Shown here in pieces: positions 35,033-45,329 of a stretch of DNA of 64,000 nucleotides. Source of the stretch: Streptomyces sp. H27-H1 (GTDB taxonomy: Bacteria > Actinomycetota > Actinomycetes > Streptomycetales > Streptomycetaceae); the NCBI RefSeq assembly GCF_026627445.1, contig NZ_JAPNLJ010000011.1, positions 150,626 through 214,625 on the forward strand. The letters run 5' to 3'. The position numbers were made by a program, and so were the translations under genes. Each line of letters opens with the position of its first letter. Position 1 is the stretch's first letter. The notes beneath the pieces were generated by a model that saw nothing but the letters and a program-made list of their open reading frames with translations, was not told the origin of the DNA and searched no databases.

Positions 35033-35063
35033 GGGGCGGCGGGCCGCCACGGCCCACCGCCCC
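35033..35063. terminator. Bidirectional hairpin between convergent genes
   Basis: GGGGCGGCGGGCC at 35033-35045 pairs with GGCCCACCGCCCC at 35051-35063, twelve of thirteen bases, with a 5-base loop. It lies between the hydrolase gene and the convergent 5'-nucleotidase gene. No T tract is seen. Confidence 0.7.
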
Positions 35064-35106
35064 TCGCGCGCAAGGGCGTACGTACTACCCGCCCACTACT
35101 CGATGA

Positions 35107-36930
35107 CTACTTGACGACCGTGATCCGGTCCGCCGCCGGCGGGGCCAGCGGCGCGGACGCCGAGGAGTGCTCGGCCAGGTAGGCGTTGAAGGCATCCAGG
35201 TCGGACGCGCCGACCAGCTTGTTCTTGTGCTCCTTCAGGACGGTGAAACCGTCACCGCCGCCCGCGAGGAACTCGTTCATCGCGACCCGGTACGTCTGGG
35301 CGGGGTCGACCGGCGCACCGTTCAGCTTCACCGAGTCCACGACGATCCGCTCGGCGCCCGCCTTGGTGGTGTCCAGGGTGTAGGAGAAGCCCTTGGAGAT
35401 CTGCAGGATCTTCGGGCTCACGCCGTTGACCGGGCCGCTGACCTGCTGCTGGAGCATGGTGATCAGCTGGGCGCCGGTCAGGTCGACCACGTTCATCATG
35501 TTGGTGAACGGCTGGACCGTGTAGGACTCCCCGTAGGTCACCACCCCGTCGCCCTCCGAGCCCGCCGCCTTGTAGGCGAGGTCGGCGCGGATGCCGCCCG
35601 GGTTCATGACGGCGAGCTGGGCGCCGCCCTTGGCCGCCGGGGCCAGGGCCTCCAGCTGCGCGTCGGCGATCACGTCGCCGAGCGGCTTCTCGTACGCCTC
35701 AGAGCCGCGGCCCTGGATGTCGGCCGAGATGTAGCCCATCGGACGGTTCGCGATCGGCGCGGCCAGCGCGTTCCAGCGCTGGATCAGCGCGGTCAGGTCC
35801 GGCGCCTTGGGCTGCTCACGGCCCACGACCTTCTGGACCGGCTTCGGGGAGCTGACCGGCGTACGGACGATGTCCTTGGTCCGGCGGTCGTACGTGAGGG
35901 TGGTGTCCGTGAACAGCCGGCCGTACGAGGCTGCCGAGGTGACCGTGCGCGGGTTGCCCGCCGGGTCGGGGATGTTGCACGCGTACGCCTGGTGCGTGTG
36001 GCCGGTGACCAGCGCGTCCACCGTCGGCGAGACGTTCTTCGCGATGTCGACGATGGCCCCGGAGATACCGGCGCCGGCGCCCGGCACGTCGCAGTCGTAG
36101 TTGTACGCCCCGCTCGCGGGCAGGCCGCCCTCGTGGACCAGCGCCACGATCGACTTCACGCCCTGCTTGTTCAGCTCGTTGGCGTACTTGTTGATCGTCT
36201 CGACCTCGTCGCCGAACTTGAGGCCCTTGACCCCGTCGGCGGTCACGACGTCCGGCGTGCCCTCCAGGGTGACGCCGATGAAGCCGATCTTCACGTCCCC
36301 CTTCTTCCAGATGAAGGTGGGGTTCATCATCGGACGCCGGGTCTTCTCGTCCACCACGTTCGCGGCGAGGTACTTGAAGTCGGCGCCCTCGAACTCCTTG
36401 CCGTACTCGAAGCAGCCCTCGACGGGGTGGCAGCCGCCGTACTGCATGCGGCGCAGCTCGGTCTTGCCCTCGTCGAACTCGTGGTTGCCGACGCTGGTCA
36501 CGTCCAGGTCGAGGGCGCCCAGCGCCTCGATGGTCGGCTCGTCGTGGAAGAGGCCGGACACCATCGGGCTGGCGCCGATCATGTCGCCGGCCGCGGCGGT
36601 GACGGAGTACGGGTGCCCCTTGCGGGCCTCGCGCAGGCCGGTGGCGAGGTACTCGACACCGCCCGCCGGTATGGACTTGGTGGTGCCGTCTGCCTGACGC
36701 TCGGTCACACTGCCCGAGGAACCCTGCGGGGGCTCCAGCGTGCCGTGGAGATCGTTGAACGACAGCATCTGTACGTCGACGGTGCGGCCCTGGTCTTGGC
36801 CGCCACCGCCACCACTCGCGGCTCCGGCCGGAAGGGCGGCGGCGACCATCGCCCCGCCCGCCGTGGCGACGGCGAGAGCGGTGAGGGTCAACCGGCGGGC
36901 TCGGCGGTGCCGTTGTGGCGTCGCTGACAT
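35107..36930 (-). CDS. Secreted 5'-nucleotidase / bifunctional metallophosphatase
   Basis: The 607-residue protein has a signal peptide (residues 1 to about 38, ending PAGAAS) and two UshA-like domains. The metallophosphatase motifs are FNDLHG, GDMIGASP, GNHEFDEG and GHTHQ. The C-terminal domain is the 5'-nucleotidase substrate-binding domain (MNEFLAGGGDGF). It hydrolyses extracellular nucleotides and releases phosphate and nucleosides. The orthologue in S. coelicolor (about SCO4152) belongs to the phosphate-scavenging set, which agrees with the mshD-ppk-pst neighbourhood. No clear PHO box was found in the 170 bp before it. Confidence 0.93.
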   Translation of the reverse strand: MSATPQRHRRARRLTLTALAVATAGGAMVAAALPAGAASGGGGGQDQGRTVDVQMLSFNDLHGTLEPPQGSSGSVTERQADGTTKSIPAGGVEYLATGLREARKGHPYSVTAAAGDMIGASPMVSGLFHDEPTIEALGALDLDVTSVGNHEFDEGKTELRRMQYGGCHPVEGCFEYGKEFEGADFKYLAANVVDEKTRRPMMNPTFIWKKGDVKIGFIGVTLEGTPDVVTADGVKGLKFGDEVETINKYANELNKQGVKSIVALVHEGGLPASGAYNYDCDVPGAGAGISGAIVDIAKNVSPTVDALVTGHTHQAYACNIPDPAGNPRTVTSAASYGRLFTDTTLTYDRRTKDIVRTPVSSPKPVQKVVGREQPKAPDLTALIQRWNALAAPIANRPMGYISADIQGRGSEAYEKPLGDVIADAQLEALAPAAKGGAQLAVMNPGGIRADLAYKAAGSEGDGVVTYGESYTVQPFTNMMNVVDLTGAQLITMLQQQVSGPVNGVSPKILQISKGFSYTLDTTKAGAERIVVDSVKLNGAPVDPAQTYRVAMNEFLAGGGDGFTVLKEHKNKLVGASDLDAFNAYLAEHSSASAPLAPPAADRITVVK

Positions 36931-37099
36931 TTAGTCCCCTTTGCGGACAGCGATACATCTTGGGAGGTCTGCCGCAGCCTAGAGTCAACGCGCGTAGCGC
37001 GACAGGGGGTACCGGGTATCGAGCTGGTTACACGCGGAAGAAGGACGGCCGTCCGGGCCGCACCCCGCAAGGCCCCACGGGGGTCGTAGGCTCGACTCC

Positions 37100-38032
37100 A
37101 TGACTGACGACGCAGCAGCGGTCCTCGAGCCGGGACGGCAGATCCAGACCCTCGACGAACTGACGGAAGAGCAGGCCGACGCCGTTCTCGCGCTGATCGA
37201 GGACGCGGCCCGCACCGACGGCACCACGGCCGTGTCCGAACAGGGCCGGCTCCAGCTGCGCGGCGGAGCGCGCGAGGGGATCCGCCACTTCCTCCTCACC
37301 GCCGAGGGGCGGCTCACCGCCTACGGGCAACTGGAGGACACCGACCCGGTGGAAGCCCCCGCCGCCGAGCTCGTCGTACACCCCGCGCTGCGCGGGCGCG
37401 GCCACGGGCGGGCCCTGGGCACCGCCCTGATGGCCGCCTCCGGCAAGCGGATCCGCGTGTGGGCGCACGGCGGCAAGTCCGCGGCCCGCCACCTCGCGCA
37501 GGTGCTCGGCCTGACCCTGTTCCGCGAACTGCGCCAGCTCCGCCGCCCGCTGAGCGGCGACGCGGCCCCGCTCCCGGAGGCGGCCCTGCCGCCGGGCGTG
37601 ACCGTACGCGCCTTCGTCCCCGGCGCCGACGACGCGGCATGGCTGGCCGTCAACGCGGCGGCCTTCGCCCACCACCCGGAGCAGGGCTCACTCACGCAGC
37701 GGGACCTGAACGACCGGATCGCGCAGCCCTGGTTCGACCCCGAGGGCTTCTTCCTCGCGGAACGCGACGGCGAACTGATCGGCTTCCACTGGACCAAGGT
37801 CCACGCCGAACAGCAGCTGGGCGAGGTCTACGTCCTCGGCGTCCGCCCCGGCGCCCAGGGCGGCGGCCTCGGCAAAGCCCTCACCGCGATCGGCCTGCGC
37901 CACCTGGCGTCGGCCGGCCTCCCCACCGCGATGCTCTACGTGGACGCCGACAACCCGGCGGCCCTCGCGGTCTACGAGGGCCTCGGCTTCACCACCCACG
38001 AAATCGACCTGATGTACCGCACGGAAAGCTGA
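37100..38032 (+). CDS. mshD: Mycothiol synthase MshD
   Basis: MshD acetylates Cys-GlcN-Ins, the last step of mycothiol synthesis, using acetyl-CoA. The 310-residue protein contains two GNAT domains. The N-terminal one holds [18 protein letters not shown], and the C-terminal active one has [20 protein letters not shown] and [17 protein letters not shown]. The start ATG 37100 follows a weak site. mshA is at 5.0-6.4 kb, so two of the five pathway genes are in this window. It is divergent from the 5'-nucleotidase gene. Confidence 0.93.
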   Translation: MTDDAAAVLEPGRQIQTLDELTEEQADAVLALIEDAARTDGTTAVSEQGRLQLRGGAREGIRHFLLTAEGRLTAYGQLEDTDPVEAPAAELVVHPALRGRGHGRALGTALMAASGKRIRVWAHGGKSAARHLAQVLGLTLFRELRQLRRPLSGDAAPLPEAALPPGVTVRAFVPGADDAAWLAVNAAAFAHHPEQGSLTQRDLNDRIAQPWFDPEGFFLAERDGELIGFHWTKVHAEQQLGEVYVLGVRPGAQGGGLGKALTAIGLRHLASAGLPTAMLYVDADNPAALAVYEGLGFTTHEIDLMYRTES

Positions 38033-38051
38033 CCCCGGCCGCAGCAAACTC

Positions 38052-38095
38052 GGCCCCGCCGGCGTTTGAGGCGCGGGGTCCGGGGCGGAGCCCCA
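38052..38095. repeat. Dispersed repeat copy, mshD-ppk gap
   Basis: A near full copy of the family reads GGCCCCGCCGGCGTTTGAGG, then CGCGGGGTCCGGGGCGGAGC. The GGGGTCCGGGGCGGAGCCCC part can fold. It lies between mshD and the ppk promoter, in a 296-bp gap that otherwise has only Gly/Pro-rich non-coding sequence and the PHO-like box at 38214. Confidence 0.75.
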
Positions 38096-38213
38096 GGAGC
38101 CATGCCGCAGCCCTGGGGCCCCGGGGCTGCGGCCCGGGCCCAGCCCGGCCCCACCCAGCCCGCCCGGCGGAGCCCAGAGGCAGCCACCCGCCCGGACCCT
38201 GGAAGCCATGCGC

Positions 38214-38235
38214 CATTTACCGGGCATTAACGCGC
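38214..38235 (+). promoter_or_regulatory. PHO-like box upstream of ppk
   Basis: Two 11-nt units, CATTTACCGGG (38214-38224) and CATTAACGCGC (38225-38235), stand in tandem 94 bp before ppk. They are diverged from the GTTCACC core but keep the repeat length and the TTTACC/TTAACG cores. Phosphate control of ppk is known in Streptomyces. The match alone is only moderate. Confidence 0.48.
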
Positions 38236-38328
38236 ACTCGCGAAGCTGACCGCATGCAGCCCCGACCCCGACTGACGGCCGACACTTCCGACGCGCCTGT
38301 TCTTCCGCGCGCGCGGAAGAATGGAGTC

Positions 38329-40638
38329 ATGAGCCACAAGCCCAGCGCCGGCCCCGCCGACCTTCCCATCCAGAACCCCTCCCGGGCGGCCCAGGAGGCC
38401 CAGGCCGCCCAGGCAGCCAGGGCCGCAGCCACCCCGGAGGCCATCGCCTCCCGCGCGGCCAGCGGCGCCCACGCCCGCCTGGGCTCCATAGCCGCCCACC
38501 GCCCGCACGTCGATCTGGAACCGGATCTCGACGCGGACCTGGACGCCTACGACGACACGGAGACCGGCGAGCTGCCCCCGGGCCGCTTCCTCGACCGGGA
38601 GCGCAGCTGGCTCGCTTTCAACGAGCGCGTTCTGGAGCTCGCCGAGGACCCCACCACGCCCCTCCTGGAGCGCGCGAACTTCCTGGCGATCTTCGCCAGC
38701 AACCTCGACGAGTTCTTCATGGTCCGCGTCGCCGGCCTCAAGCGCCGCATCGCGACCGGCGTCGCCACCCGTTCGGCCTCAGGCCTGCAGCCCCGTGAGG
38801 TCCTCGATCTCATCTGGACCCGTTCCCGCGAGCTCATGGCCCGCCACGCGGCCTGCTTCCAGCAGGACATCTCCCCGCAGCTCGCCGAGGAAGGCGTCCA
38901 CCTCATCCGGTGGCCCGACCTCACCGAGAAGGAGCAGGCGCGTCTGTTCACCCTGTTCCGCAACCAGATCTTCCCGGTGCTCACCCCGCTGGCCGTGGAC
39001 CCCGCGCACCCGTTCCCGTACATCTCCGGCCTCTCCCTGAACCTTGCCGTCGTCGTGCGCAACCCCGTCAGCGGCCACCGCCACTTCGCCCGCGTCAAGG
39101 TCCCGCCGCTCCTCTCCCGCTTCCTGGAGGCCTCCCCGCAGCGCTACGTCCCGCTGGAGGACGTCATCGCCGCGCACCTGGAGGAGCTGTTCCCCGGCAT
39201 GGAGGTGCTCGCGCACCACATGTTCCGCGTGACCCGCAACGAGGACCTCGAGGTCGAGGAGGACGACGCCGAGAACCTCCTGCAGGCCCTGGAGAAGGAG
39301 CTCATGCGGCGCCGCTTCGGCCCGCCGGTGCGCCTGGAGGTCGAGGAGTCCATCGACCCCGGGGTCCTGGACCTCCTCGTGCAGGAGCTGAAGGTCAATC
39401 CGTCCGAGGTGTACCCGCTCCCCGGCCCCCTGGACCTCACCGCGCTCTTCGGGATCGCCTCCCTGGACCGCCCGGAGCTGAAGTTCCCGAAGTTCGTCGC
39501 CGGCACGCACCGCGACCTGGCCGAGGTCGAGTCCGCGTCCGCGCCCGACATCTTCGCGGCGCTGCGCGAACGGGACGTGCTCCTGCACCACCCGTACGAC
39601 TCGTTCTCCACGTCCGTGCAGGCCTTCCTGGAGCAGGCCGCCGCCGACCCGGACGTCCTGGCGATCAAGCAGACGCTGTACCGGACCTCCGGCGACTCCC
39701 CGATCGTGGACGCCCTGATCGACGCCGCCGAATCCGGCAAGCAGGTCCTCGTACTCGTCGAGATCAAGGCCCGCTTCGACGAGCAGGCCAACATCAAGTG
39801 GGCGCGCAAGCTGGAGGAGTCCGGCTGTCACGTCGTCTACGGGCTCGTCGGCCTCAAAACCCACTGCAAGCTGTCGCTCGTCGTCCGCCAGGAGGGCGAC
39901 ACGCTGCGCCGCTACTCCCACGTCGGCACCGGCAACTACCACCCCAAGACGGCACGGCTCTACGAGGACCTCGGCCTGCTCACCGCCGACCCACAGGTCG
40001 GCGCGGACCTCTCCGACCTCTTCAACCGGCTGTCCGGCTACTCGCGCCGCGAGACCTACCGCCGGCTGCTGGTGGCTCCGCGCTCGCTGCGCGGCGGCCT
40101 GATCTCCCGGATAGACAAGGAGGCCGCCCACCACAAGGCGGGCCGCCCCGCGTACGTGCGCCTCAAGATGAACTCGATCGTCGACGAGGCGCTCATCGAC
40201 TCCCTCTACCGGGCCTCGCAGGCGGGCGTGCCCATCGACATCTGGGTCCGCGGGATCTGCGCGATCCGCCCCGGGGTCCCCGGGCTCTCGGAGAACATCC
40301 GGGTCCGCTCGATCCTCGGCCGCTTCCTGGAGCACTCCCGGGTCTTCGCCTTCGGCAACGGCGGCGAACCCGAGGTGTACATCGGCAGCGCCGACATGAT
40401 GCACCGCAACCTCGACCGCCGTATCGAGGCACTGGTCAGGGTCACCGATCCGGCCCACCGCGCGGCCCTGGACCGGCTGCTGGAGACGGGCATGTCCGAC
40501 GCCACCACCTCCTGGCACCTGGGCCCGGACGGCGAATGGACCCGGCACAGCACCGACGGCGAGGGCCAGCCGCTGCAGCACGTTCAGGAGATGCTCATTG
40601 ACGCCCGGAGGCGCCGGCGTGGCTCAGCCAAACCATGA
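38329..40638 (+). CDS. ppk: Polyphosphate kinase PPK1
   Basis: The enzyme makes inorganic polyphosphate from ATP. The 769-residue protein matches the usual length plus an Ala-rich N-terminal extension of about 85 residues ([18 protein letters not shown]). The four PPK1 domains follow: N ([20 protein letters not shown]), head, and two PLD-like catalytic domains. The autophosphorylated His is in [20 protein letters not shown], and the second is in [18 protein letters not shown] 38329 is chosen; the very long ORF upstream of it is antisense-free GC bias. A CHAD-domain gene overlaps its end. Confidence 0.95.
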   Translation: MSHKPSAGPADLPIQNPSRAAQEAQAAQAARAAATPEAIASRAASGAHARLGSIAAHRPHVDLEPDLDADLDAYDDTETGELPPGRFLDRERSWLAFNERVLELAEDPTTPLLERANFLAIFASNLDEFFMVRVAGLKRRIATGVATRSASGLQPREVLDLIWTRSRELMARHAACFQQDISPQLAEEGVHLIRWPDLTEKEQARLFTLFRNQIFPVLTPLAVDPAHPFPYISGLSLNLAVVVRNPVSGHRHFARVKVPPLLSRFLEASPQRYVPLEDVIAAHLEELFPGMEVLAHHMFRVTRNEDLEVEEDDAENLLQALEKELMRRRFGPPVRLEVEESIDPGVLDLLVQELKVNPSEVYPLPGPLDLTALFGIASLDRPELKFPKFVAGTHRDLAEVESASAPDIFAALRERDVLLHHPYDSFSTSVQAFLEQAAADPDVLAIKQTLYRTSGDSPIVDALIDAAESGKQVLVLVEIKARFDEQANIKWARKLEESGCHVVYGLVGLKTHCKLSLVVRQEGDTLRRYSHVGTGNYHPKTARLYEDLGLLTADPQVGADLSDLFNRLSGYSRRETYRRLLVAPRSLRGGLISRIDKEAAHHKAGRPAYVRLKMNSIVDEALIDSLYRASQAGVPIDIWVRGICAIRPGVPGLSENIRVRSILGRFLEHSRVFAFGNGGEPEVYIGSADMMHRNLDRRIEALVRVTDPAHRAALDRLLETGMSDATTSWHLGPDGEWTRHSTDGEGQPLQHVQEMLIDARRRRRGSAKP

Positions 40639-41575
40639 CCTGACCGCGACGGCGGCAGGCACCGTACTCGGTACGTACCTGCGTGCGCAGGCCACCGCGT
40701 TCCTGCGGGGCCTGCGCCTGCACGACGAGGGCCCTGCCGGCGGCGCCCCCGACGGCAACGAGGCGGCGCGCACCCTGCGGGGGGCTGCGCGCCGGATCTC
40801 CTGCTCCCTGTCCACGTTCAGGGCGGTGGCCGATTCCTCCTGGGCGGATTCGCTGCGCACCGAGCTGGTGTGGCTCTCGGCGACGCTGGCCGACGAGCAC
40901 GCGTACGCGGCCCGGCTGGCCCGGCTGATGGACGCCCTGCAGCGGCTCTCGGGGACCCCCGAGCTGCCGGCGCCCAGAGGTACGGCCGGCTCGCTGACCG
41001 TGGGCTCGGCGCGGGCGGGCGCGCTACTGGAGCGCCAGCTGACCCTGGCCCGTACGCGGGCCCACTCCGCGACCCTGCACGCGCTGGGCTCCTCCCGCTT
41101 CCACGCGGTCGCGGACGCGGTCGCGGTACTGGCCTCCGAGGTGCCGCTGGACCCGGTCGCGGCCCGGGGCCGGGTGGACGACGTACTGGCCCCGCTGGCA
41201 GAGGTGGCGCATTTGCGCCTGTCCGCGGCGGTGACCTCGCTCCCAGCCCCCTCGCCCTCGCACCCCTACGACGCGGACCACGACGGCTCGTGGAACGAGG
41301 TACGCCGCCTCCTGCGGGTGCACCGGTACGCGCAGGAGGCACTGGGCGGTGACGTGGCCCGGCTGACGGTCGCGGGCCAGGCCCTGACCCGGCACCGGGA
41401 CGCCGCGGAGGCGGCCACCGCCTCGGCCACGGCCGCCCGCACCCCCCGCATCGCCCCGGCGACGGCCTACGCCCTGGGCGTCCTGCACGCGGACCAGCGC
41501 CACGAGGTCGAGGCCTCCCGCGCCACCTTCCAGCACATCTGGCAGCCTGCCGATTCCAGCCACGCGGGCGTCTGA
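40619..41575 (+). CDS. CHAD-domain polyphosphate-binding protein
   Basis: The 318-residue protein has a helical CHAD domain with conserved His/Arg/Lys positions ([20 protein letters not shown] near residue 55). CHAD domains bind polyphosphate. The start GTG 40619 has a GGAGG site eight bases before it and overlaps ppk by 20 bp; TTG 40598, further upstream, overlaps by 41 bp. The overlap and order indicate that polyphosphate synthesis and binding are expressed together. The exact cellular role of CHAD proteins is unsettled. Confidence 0.88.
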   Translation: MAQPNHDLTATAAGTVLGTYLRAQATAFLRGLRLHDEGPAGGAPDGNEAARTLRGAARRISCSLSTFRAVADSSWADSLRTELVWLSATLADEHAYAARLARLMDALQRLSGTPELPAPRGTAGSLTVGSARAGALLERQLTLARTRAHSATLHALGSSRFHAVADAVAVLASEVPLDPVAARGRVDDVLAPLAEVAHLRLSAAVTSLPAPSPSHPYDADHDGSWNEVRRLLRVHRYAQEALGGDVARLTVAGQALTRHRDAAEAATASATAARTPRIAPATAYALGVLHADQRHEVEASRATFQHIWQPADSSHAGV

Positions 41576-41595
41576 CCCCTCCGGCCCGGACAAAT

Positions 41596-41657
41596 CCGGC
41601 CCCGCCGGCGTTTGAGGCGCGGGGGTCCGGGGGCTGGCCCCCGGCAACGGCGCCGCA
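41596..41657. repeat. Dispersed repeat copy before pstS
   Basis: CCGGCCCCGCCGGCGTTTGA, then GGCGCGGGGGTCCGGGGGCT, then GGCCCCCGGCAACGGCGCCG. This is almost identical to the coding copies at 62387 and 62463. It lies in the 356-bp gap between the CHAD gene and pstS; the rest of the gap holds the PHO box and leader of pstS. Confidence 0.8.
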
Positions 41658-41752
41658 CGCACCCCCGACAGGTCACGCGACGGTAACGACGGGATAACAG
41701 GAGATGACGCCCCCACTGCGACGCAGCCCACCGCACCACCCCGCCCGCCACG

Positions 41753-41796
41753 GTTCACCATCCGTTCACTTACCCCGGTCGGCCACTTCACCTGAT
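41753..41796 (+). promoter_or_regulatory. PHO box of pstS
   Basis: GTTCACCATCC (41753-41763) and GTTCACTTACC (41764-41774) are two near-perfect 11-nt direct repeat units of the PhoP consensus. A weak unit at 41775-41785 and CTTCACCTGAT at 41786-41796 complete four units. A possible -10 TAACTT follows at 41802-41807. The box is 136 bp upstream of the start codon. Confidence 0.9.
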
Positions 41797-41931
41797 CTGC
41801 CTAACTTTGTAGACGCAGGGAGCGAGTCACCGCGAAGGCGGACGATTACTCCGGGCAACCCACGTAGTCCTCTTCGCACGCCGCCCCGATGCAGAAAGCG
41901 GCCGGCGGCTTCTGGAAGGAAACACCCGAAA

Positions 41932-43068
41932 GTGAAGCTTCAGCGCAAGAACATGCTTCGTGCCTCCGCCCTCGGGGCGCTCGTCGTGTCCGGTGCCCTG
42001 GTCCTCACGGCGTGCGGCTCGGACGACAACACCAAGGCCGACGCCGGCGCCTCGGGCAAGCCTTCCGCCGCGGTGGGCGACATCAAGTGCGACGGCGCCA
42101 AGGGCAAGCTCCTCGCCTCCGGCTCCTCCGCGCAGAAGAACGCGGTCGACCTGTGGATCAAGAACTACATGGCGGCCTGCTCCGGCGTAGAGGTCAACTA
42201 CAAGTCCTCCTCCTCCGGTGAGGGCATCGTCGCCTTCAACCAGGGCACCGTCGGCTTCGCCGGTTCGGACTCCGCGCTGAAGCCCGAAGCGGTCGTCGAG
42301 TCGAAGAAGATCTGCACCGGCGGCCAGGGCATCGACCTGCCGATGGTCGGCGGCCCCATCGCGATCGGCTTCAACGTCGCCGGCGTGGACAAGCTGACGC
42401 TGGACGCCCCCACCATCGCCGCGATCTTCAACGACAAGATCAAGAAGTGGGACGACGAGGCGATCAAGAAGCTGAACCCCGGCGCCACGCTTCCCGCCAC
42501 CCCGATCCAGGCCTTCCACCGCTCCGAGGACTCGGGCACCACCGAGAACCTCGGCAAGTACCTCAAGGCCGCCGCGCCCGAGGCCTGGACGTACGAGGCC
42601 TCGAAGAAGTGGCCGGCCCCGGGTGGCCAGGGCGCCTCGAACTCCTCCGGCGTCGCCTCGCAGGTCAAGGCCGTCGACGGTGCGATCGGCTACTTCGAGC
42701 TCTCCTACGCCTCCTCGCAGTCCATCAAGACCGTGGACGTGAACACGGGCGCCGCCGCTCCGGTCAAGGCCACCGGCGAGAACGCCTCCAAGGCCATCGC
42801 CGCCGCCAAGATCTCCGGCACCGGTGACGACCTGGCGCTTAAGCTCGACTACACCACCAAGGCCGAGGGCGCGTACCCGATCGTCCTGGTGACCTACGAG
42901 GTCGTCTGCGACAAGGGCAACAAGGCCGAGACGCTCCCGACCGTGAAGTCCTTCCTGAACTACACCGCGTCCGACGCCGGCCAGAAGATCCTCTCCGAGA
43001 ACGGCTACGCCCCGATCCCGGCCGAGATCAACGCCAAGGTCCGCGAGATCGTCGCCAAGCTCGCCTGA
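41932..43068 (+). CDS. pstS: High-affinity phosphate-binding lipoprotein PstS
   Basis: The 378-residue lipoprotein has a signal peptide with lipobox LTAC (Cys28), so it is anchored outside the membrane. The phosphate-binding domain follows, with the ASGSSAQKN and FAGSDSAL motifs of the family and the HRSEDSGTT loop. It delivers phosphate to PstC-PstA. GTG 41932 is chosen because it gives the basic signal start VKLQRKNML with a GGAAGGA site; the ORF opens further upstream through the PHO box. The first gene of the pstSCAB set. Confidence 0.95.
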   Translation: MKLQRKNMLRASALGALVVSGALVLTACGSDDNTKADAGASGKPSAAVGDIKCDGAKGKLLASGSSAQKNAVDLWIKNYMAACSGVEVNYKSSSSGEGIVAFNQGTVGFAGSDSALKPEAVVESKKICTGGQGIDLPMVGGPIAIGFNVAGVDKLTLDAPTIAAIFNDKIKKWDDEAIKKLNPGATLPATPIQAFHRSEDSGTTENLGKYLKAAAPEAWTYEASKKWPAPGGQGASNSSGVASQVKAVDGAIGYFELSYASSQSIKTVDVNTGAAAPVKATGENASKAIAAAKISGTGDDLALKLDYTTKAEGAYPIVLVTYEVVCDKGNKAETLPTVKSFLNYTASDAGQKILSENGYAPIPAEINAKVREIVAKLA

Positions 43069-43202
43069 CCCAGACCTCCGGACTCCCGGTCCGCTCCCTC
43101 CCGTCCGGGTGGAGCGGACCGGCCCGGGGACCCTCCCCTCCACCCAGGGGATCCGGTGCACCGCCGCCAGGGGGCCCTGCCCCCGTCCAGACCGGAAAGA
43201 CC

Positions 43203-44192
43203 ATGGCTTCCACCACACCCACCCAGATAGACACGGCTCCGCCTGTCGCCAAGAGCGGAAGGTCCACCGGCCGCGCCGGTGACAAGATCTTCGCCGGCCT
43301 CTCCAAGGGCTCCGGCATCCTGCTCCTGGCGATCATGGCGTCGATCGCCGCCTTCCTCGCCTACCGCGCTTCGATCGCCCTGGCCGACAACGAGGGCAAC
43401 TTCCTCACCACGTTCGACTGGAACGCGTCGGCCGATCCCCCCGTCTTCGGCATCGCCGTCCTGCTCTTCGGCACCGTCGTCAGCTCGATCGTCGCGATGG
43501 CCATCGCCGTCCCGATCGCCGTCGGCATCGCCCTGTTCATCTCGCACTACGCGCCGCGCAAGCTGGCCGCCCCCCTCGCCTACGTGGTCGACCTGCTGGC
43601 CGCAGTGCCGTCGATCATCTACGGCATCTGGGGCGCCCTCTTCCTCGTCCCGTACCTCGGCGGCCTGAACTCCTGGCTCGACGAGTACCTGGGCTGGACC
43701 TACGTCTTCGACAAGACCGAGGTCGGCGTCGCGCGCTCGCTCTTCACCGTCGGCATCCTGCTCGCGATCATGATCCTCCCGATCGTGACCAGCGTCAGCC
43801 GCGAGGTCTTCCTGCAGGTACCGCGCATGAACGAGGAGGCCGCACTGGCCCTCGGCGCGACCCGCTGGGAGGTCATCCGGCTGTCGGTGCTGCCCTTCGG
43901 CCGCTCCGGCGTCATCTCCGCCTCGATGCTCGGCCTCGGCCGCGCGCTCGGCGAGACGATGGCCGTCGCGACCGTCCTCTCCCCGAGCTTCCTGATCTCC
44001 GGCCACATCCTGGACGCGGGCGGCGGCACGTTCGCGCAGAACATCGCCGCGAAGTTCGACGAGGCCAACGAGTTCGGCCGCGACGCCCTGATCGCCTCCG
44101 GCCTCGTGCTCTTCCTGCTCACCCTGCTGGTCAACGGCACAGCCCGGCTGATCATCGCCCGTCGCAAGGACTTCTCGGGGGCGAACGCCTGA
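43203..44192 (+). CDS. pstC: Phosphate ABC transporter permease PstC
   Basis: The 329-residue inner-membrane protein has about six hydrophobic segments after a polar N-terminus of about 35 residues. The EAA loop NEEAALALGATRWEVIRLSV near residue 210 docks to PstB. With PstA it forms the channel of the Pst system. The start ATG follows pstS by 134 bp, long enough for an internal promoter. It overlaps pstA by one base (TGATG). Confidence 0.94.
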   Translation: MASTTPTQIDTAPPVAKSGRSTGRAGDKIFAGLSKGSGILLLAIMASIAAFLAYRASIALADNEGNFLTTFDWNASADPPVFGIAVLLFGTVVSSIVAMAIAVPIAVGIALFISHYAPRKLAAPLAYVVDLLAAVPSIIYGIWGALFLVPYLGGLNSWLDEYLGWTYVFDKTEVGVARSLFTVGILLAIMILPIVTSVSREVFLQVPRMNEEAALALGATRWEVIRLSVLPFGRSGVISASMLGLGRALGETMAVATVLSPSFLISGHILDAGGGTFAQNIAAKFDEANEFGRDALIASGLVLFLLTLLVNGTARLIIARRKDFSGANA

Positions 44193-45274
44193 TGAGCCAC
44201 GCACTCCAGGACCCGCGCCCCACCCGGGCCCGCAAGTCCGCAGCCCCCACCAGCCTCACGCAGGGCCACCTGCCCCGCTGGGCCCCGGCCGGCATCGCGG
44301 CCCTCTCGATCGCCCTCGGCTGCGGCCTCGGCGCCCTCTTCGGCCTGCACAGCAAGGTCCAGTGGGGTCTGCTCGCGGCCTTCCTCTTCGTGGTCGTCAC
44401 GTACACGGCCAGCTCGCTGATCGAGAACCGCCGCCAGGCCAAGGACCGCGTCGCGACCTCCGTCGTATGGGTCTGCTTCATCCTCGCCCTCGTCCCGCTG
44501 CTCTCGCTGCTGTGGACGACCGTCAGCCGCGGCATGAAGGTCCTCGACGGGGACTTCCTCGGCCACTCGATGAACGGCGTGACCAGCTTCGAGGCCGGCG
44601 GCGGCGTCTACCACGCACTGCTCGGCACCATCGAGCAGGTCGCCCTGGCCACCGCGATCGCGGCCCCCATCGGCCTGCTGACCGCCGTCTACCTGGTCGA
44701 GTACGGCCGGGGCGCGCTCGCCAAGTCCGTGACCTTCTTCGTCGACGTCATGACCGGCATCCCCTCCATCGTCGCGGGTCTGTTCATCCTGACGACCTGG
44801 AACCTCATGCTCGGCTTCGGCCCCTCCGGCTTCGCCGGCGCGATGGCCCTGTCGATCCTGATGATGCCCGTCGTGGTCCGCTCCACCGAGGAGATGCTCA
44901 AGCTCGTCCCGAACGAGCTGCGCGAGGCGGCGCTGGCCCTCGGCGTACCGAAGTGGCGCGTGATCCTCAAGGTCGTGCTGCCCACCGCCATCGGTGGAAT
45001 CGCCACCGGCGTGATGCTGGCCGTCGCCCGCATCGCGGGCGAGACCGCCCCGATCATGCTGCTGGTCTTCGGCACCCAGCTGATCAACAACAACCCCTTC
45101 GAAGGCGCCCAGTCCTCGCTCCCCCTCTACATTTGGGAGCAGTACAAGGTCGGCAGTGACGCCTCCTACGACCGGGCATGGGCCGCAGCGCTCGTCCTGA
45201 TCGCCTTCGTCATGATCCTCAATCTGGTGGCCCGCGGCATCGCCCGCTGGAAGGCCCCGAAGACCGGTCGCTAA
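44192..45274 (+). CDS. pstA: Phosphate ABC transporter permease PstA
   Basis: The 360-residue permease has about eight hydrophobic segments, a long polar N-terminus (about 30 residues), and the EAA loop [20 protein letters not shown] near residue 250. The [10 protein letters not shown] segment is typical of PstA. It starts one base inside pstC (TGATG), so the two permeases are made in equal amounts. It ends 55 bp before pstB. Confidence 0.94.
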   Translation: MSHALQDPRPTRARKSAAPTSLTQGHLPRWAPAGIAALSIALGCGLGALFGLHSKVQWGLLAAFLFVVVTYTASSLIENRRQAKDRVATSVVWVCFILALVPLLSLLWTTVSRGMKVLDGDFLGHSMNGVTSFEAGGGVYHALLGTIEQVALATAIAAPIGLLTAVYLVEYGRGALAKSVTFFVDVMTGIPSIVAGLFILTTWNLMLGFGPSGFAGAMALSILMMPVVVRSTEEMLKLVPNELREAALALGVPKWRVILKVVLPTAIGGIATGVMLAVARIAGETAPIMLLVFGTQLINNNPFEGAQSSLPLYIWEQYKVGSDASYDRAWAAALVLIAFVMILNLVARGIARWKAPKTGR

Positions 45275-45329
45275 AAGCGAGTCCATTAGCGGCTCCGCCG
45301 CGGTGACCAACGAAAGCGAAGTAACCACC

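Noticed and set aside
37459..38328. A very long + frame continuing upstream of ppk
   Set aside because: It is out of frame with mshD, which it overlaps, and runs through a repeat; composition reflects GC bias and ppk has a good start at 38329.
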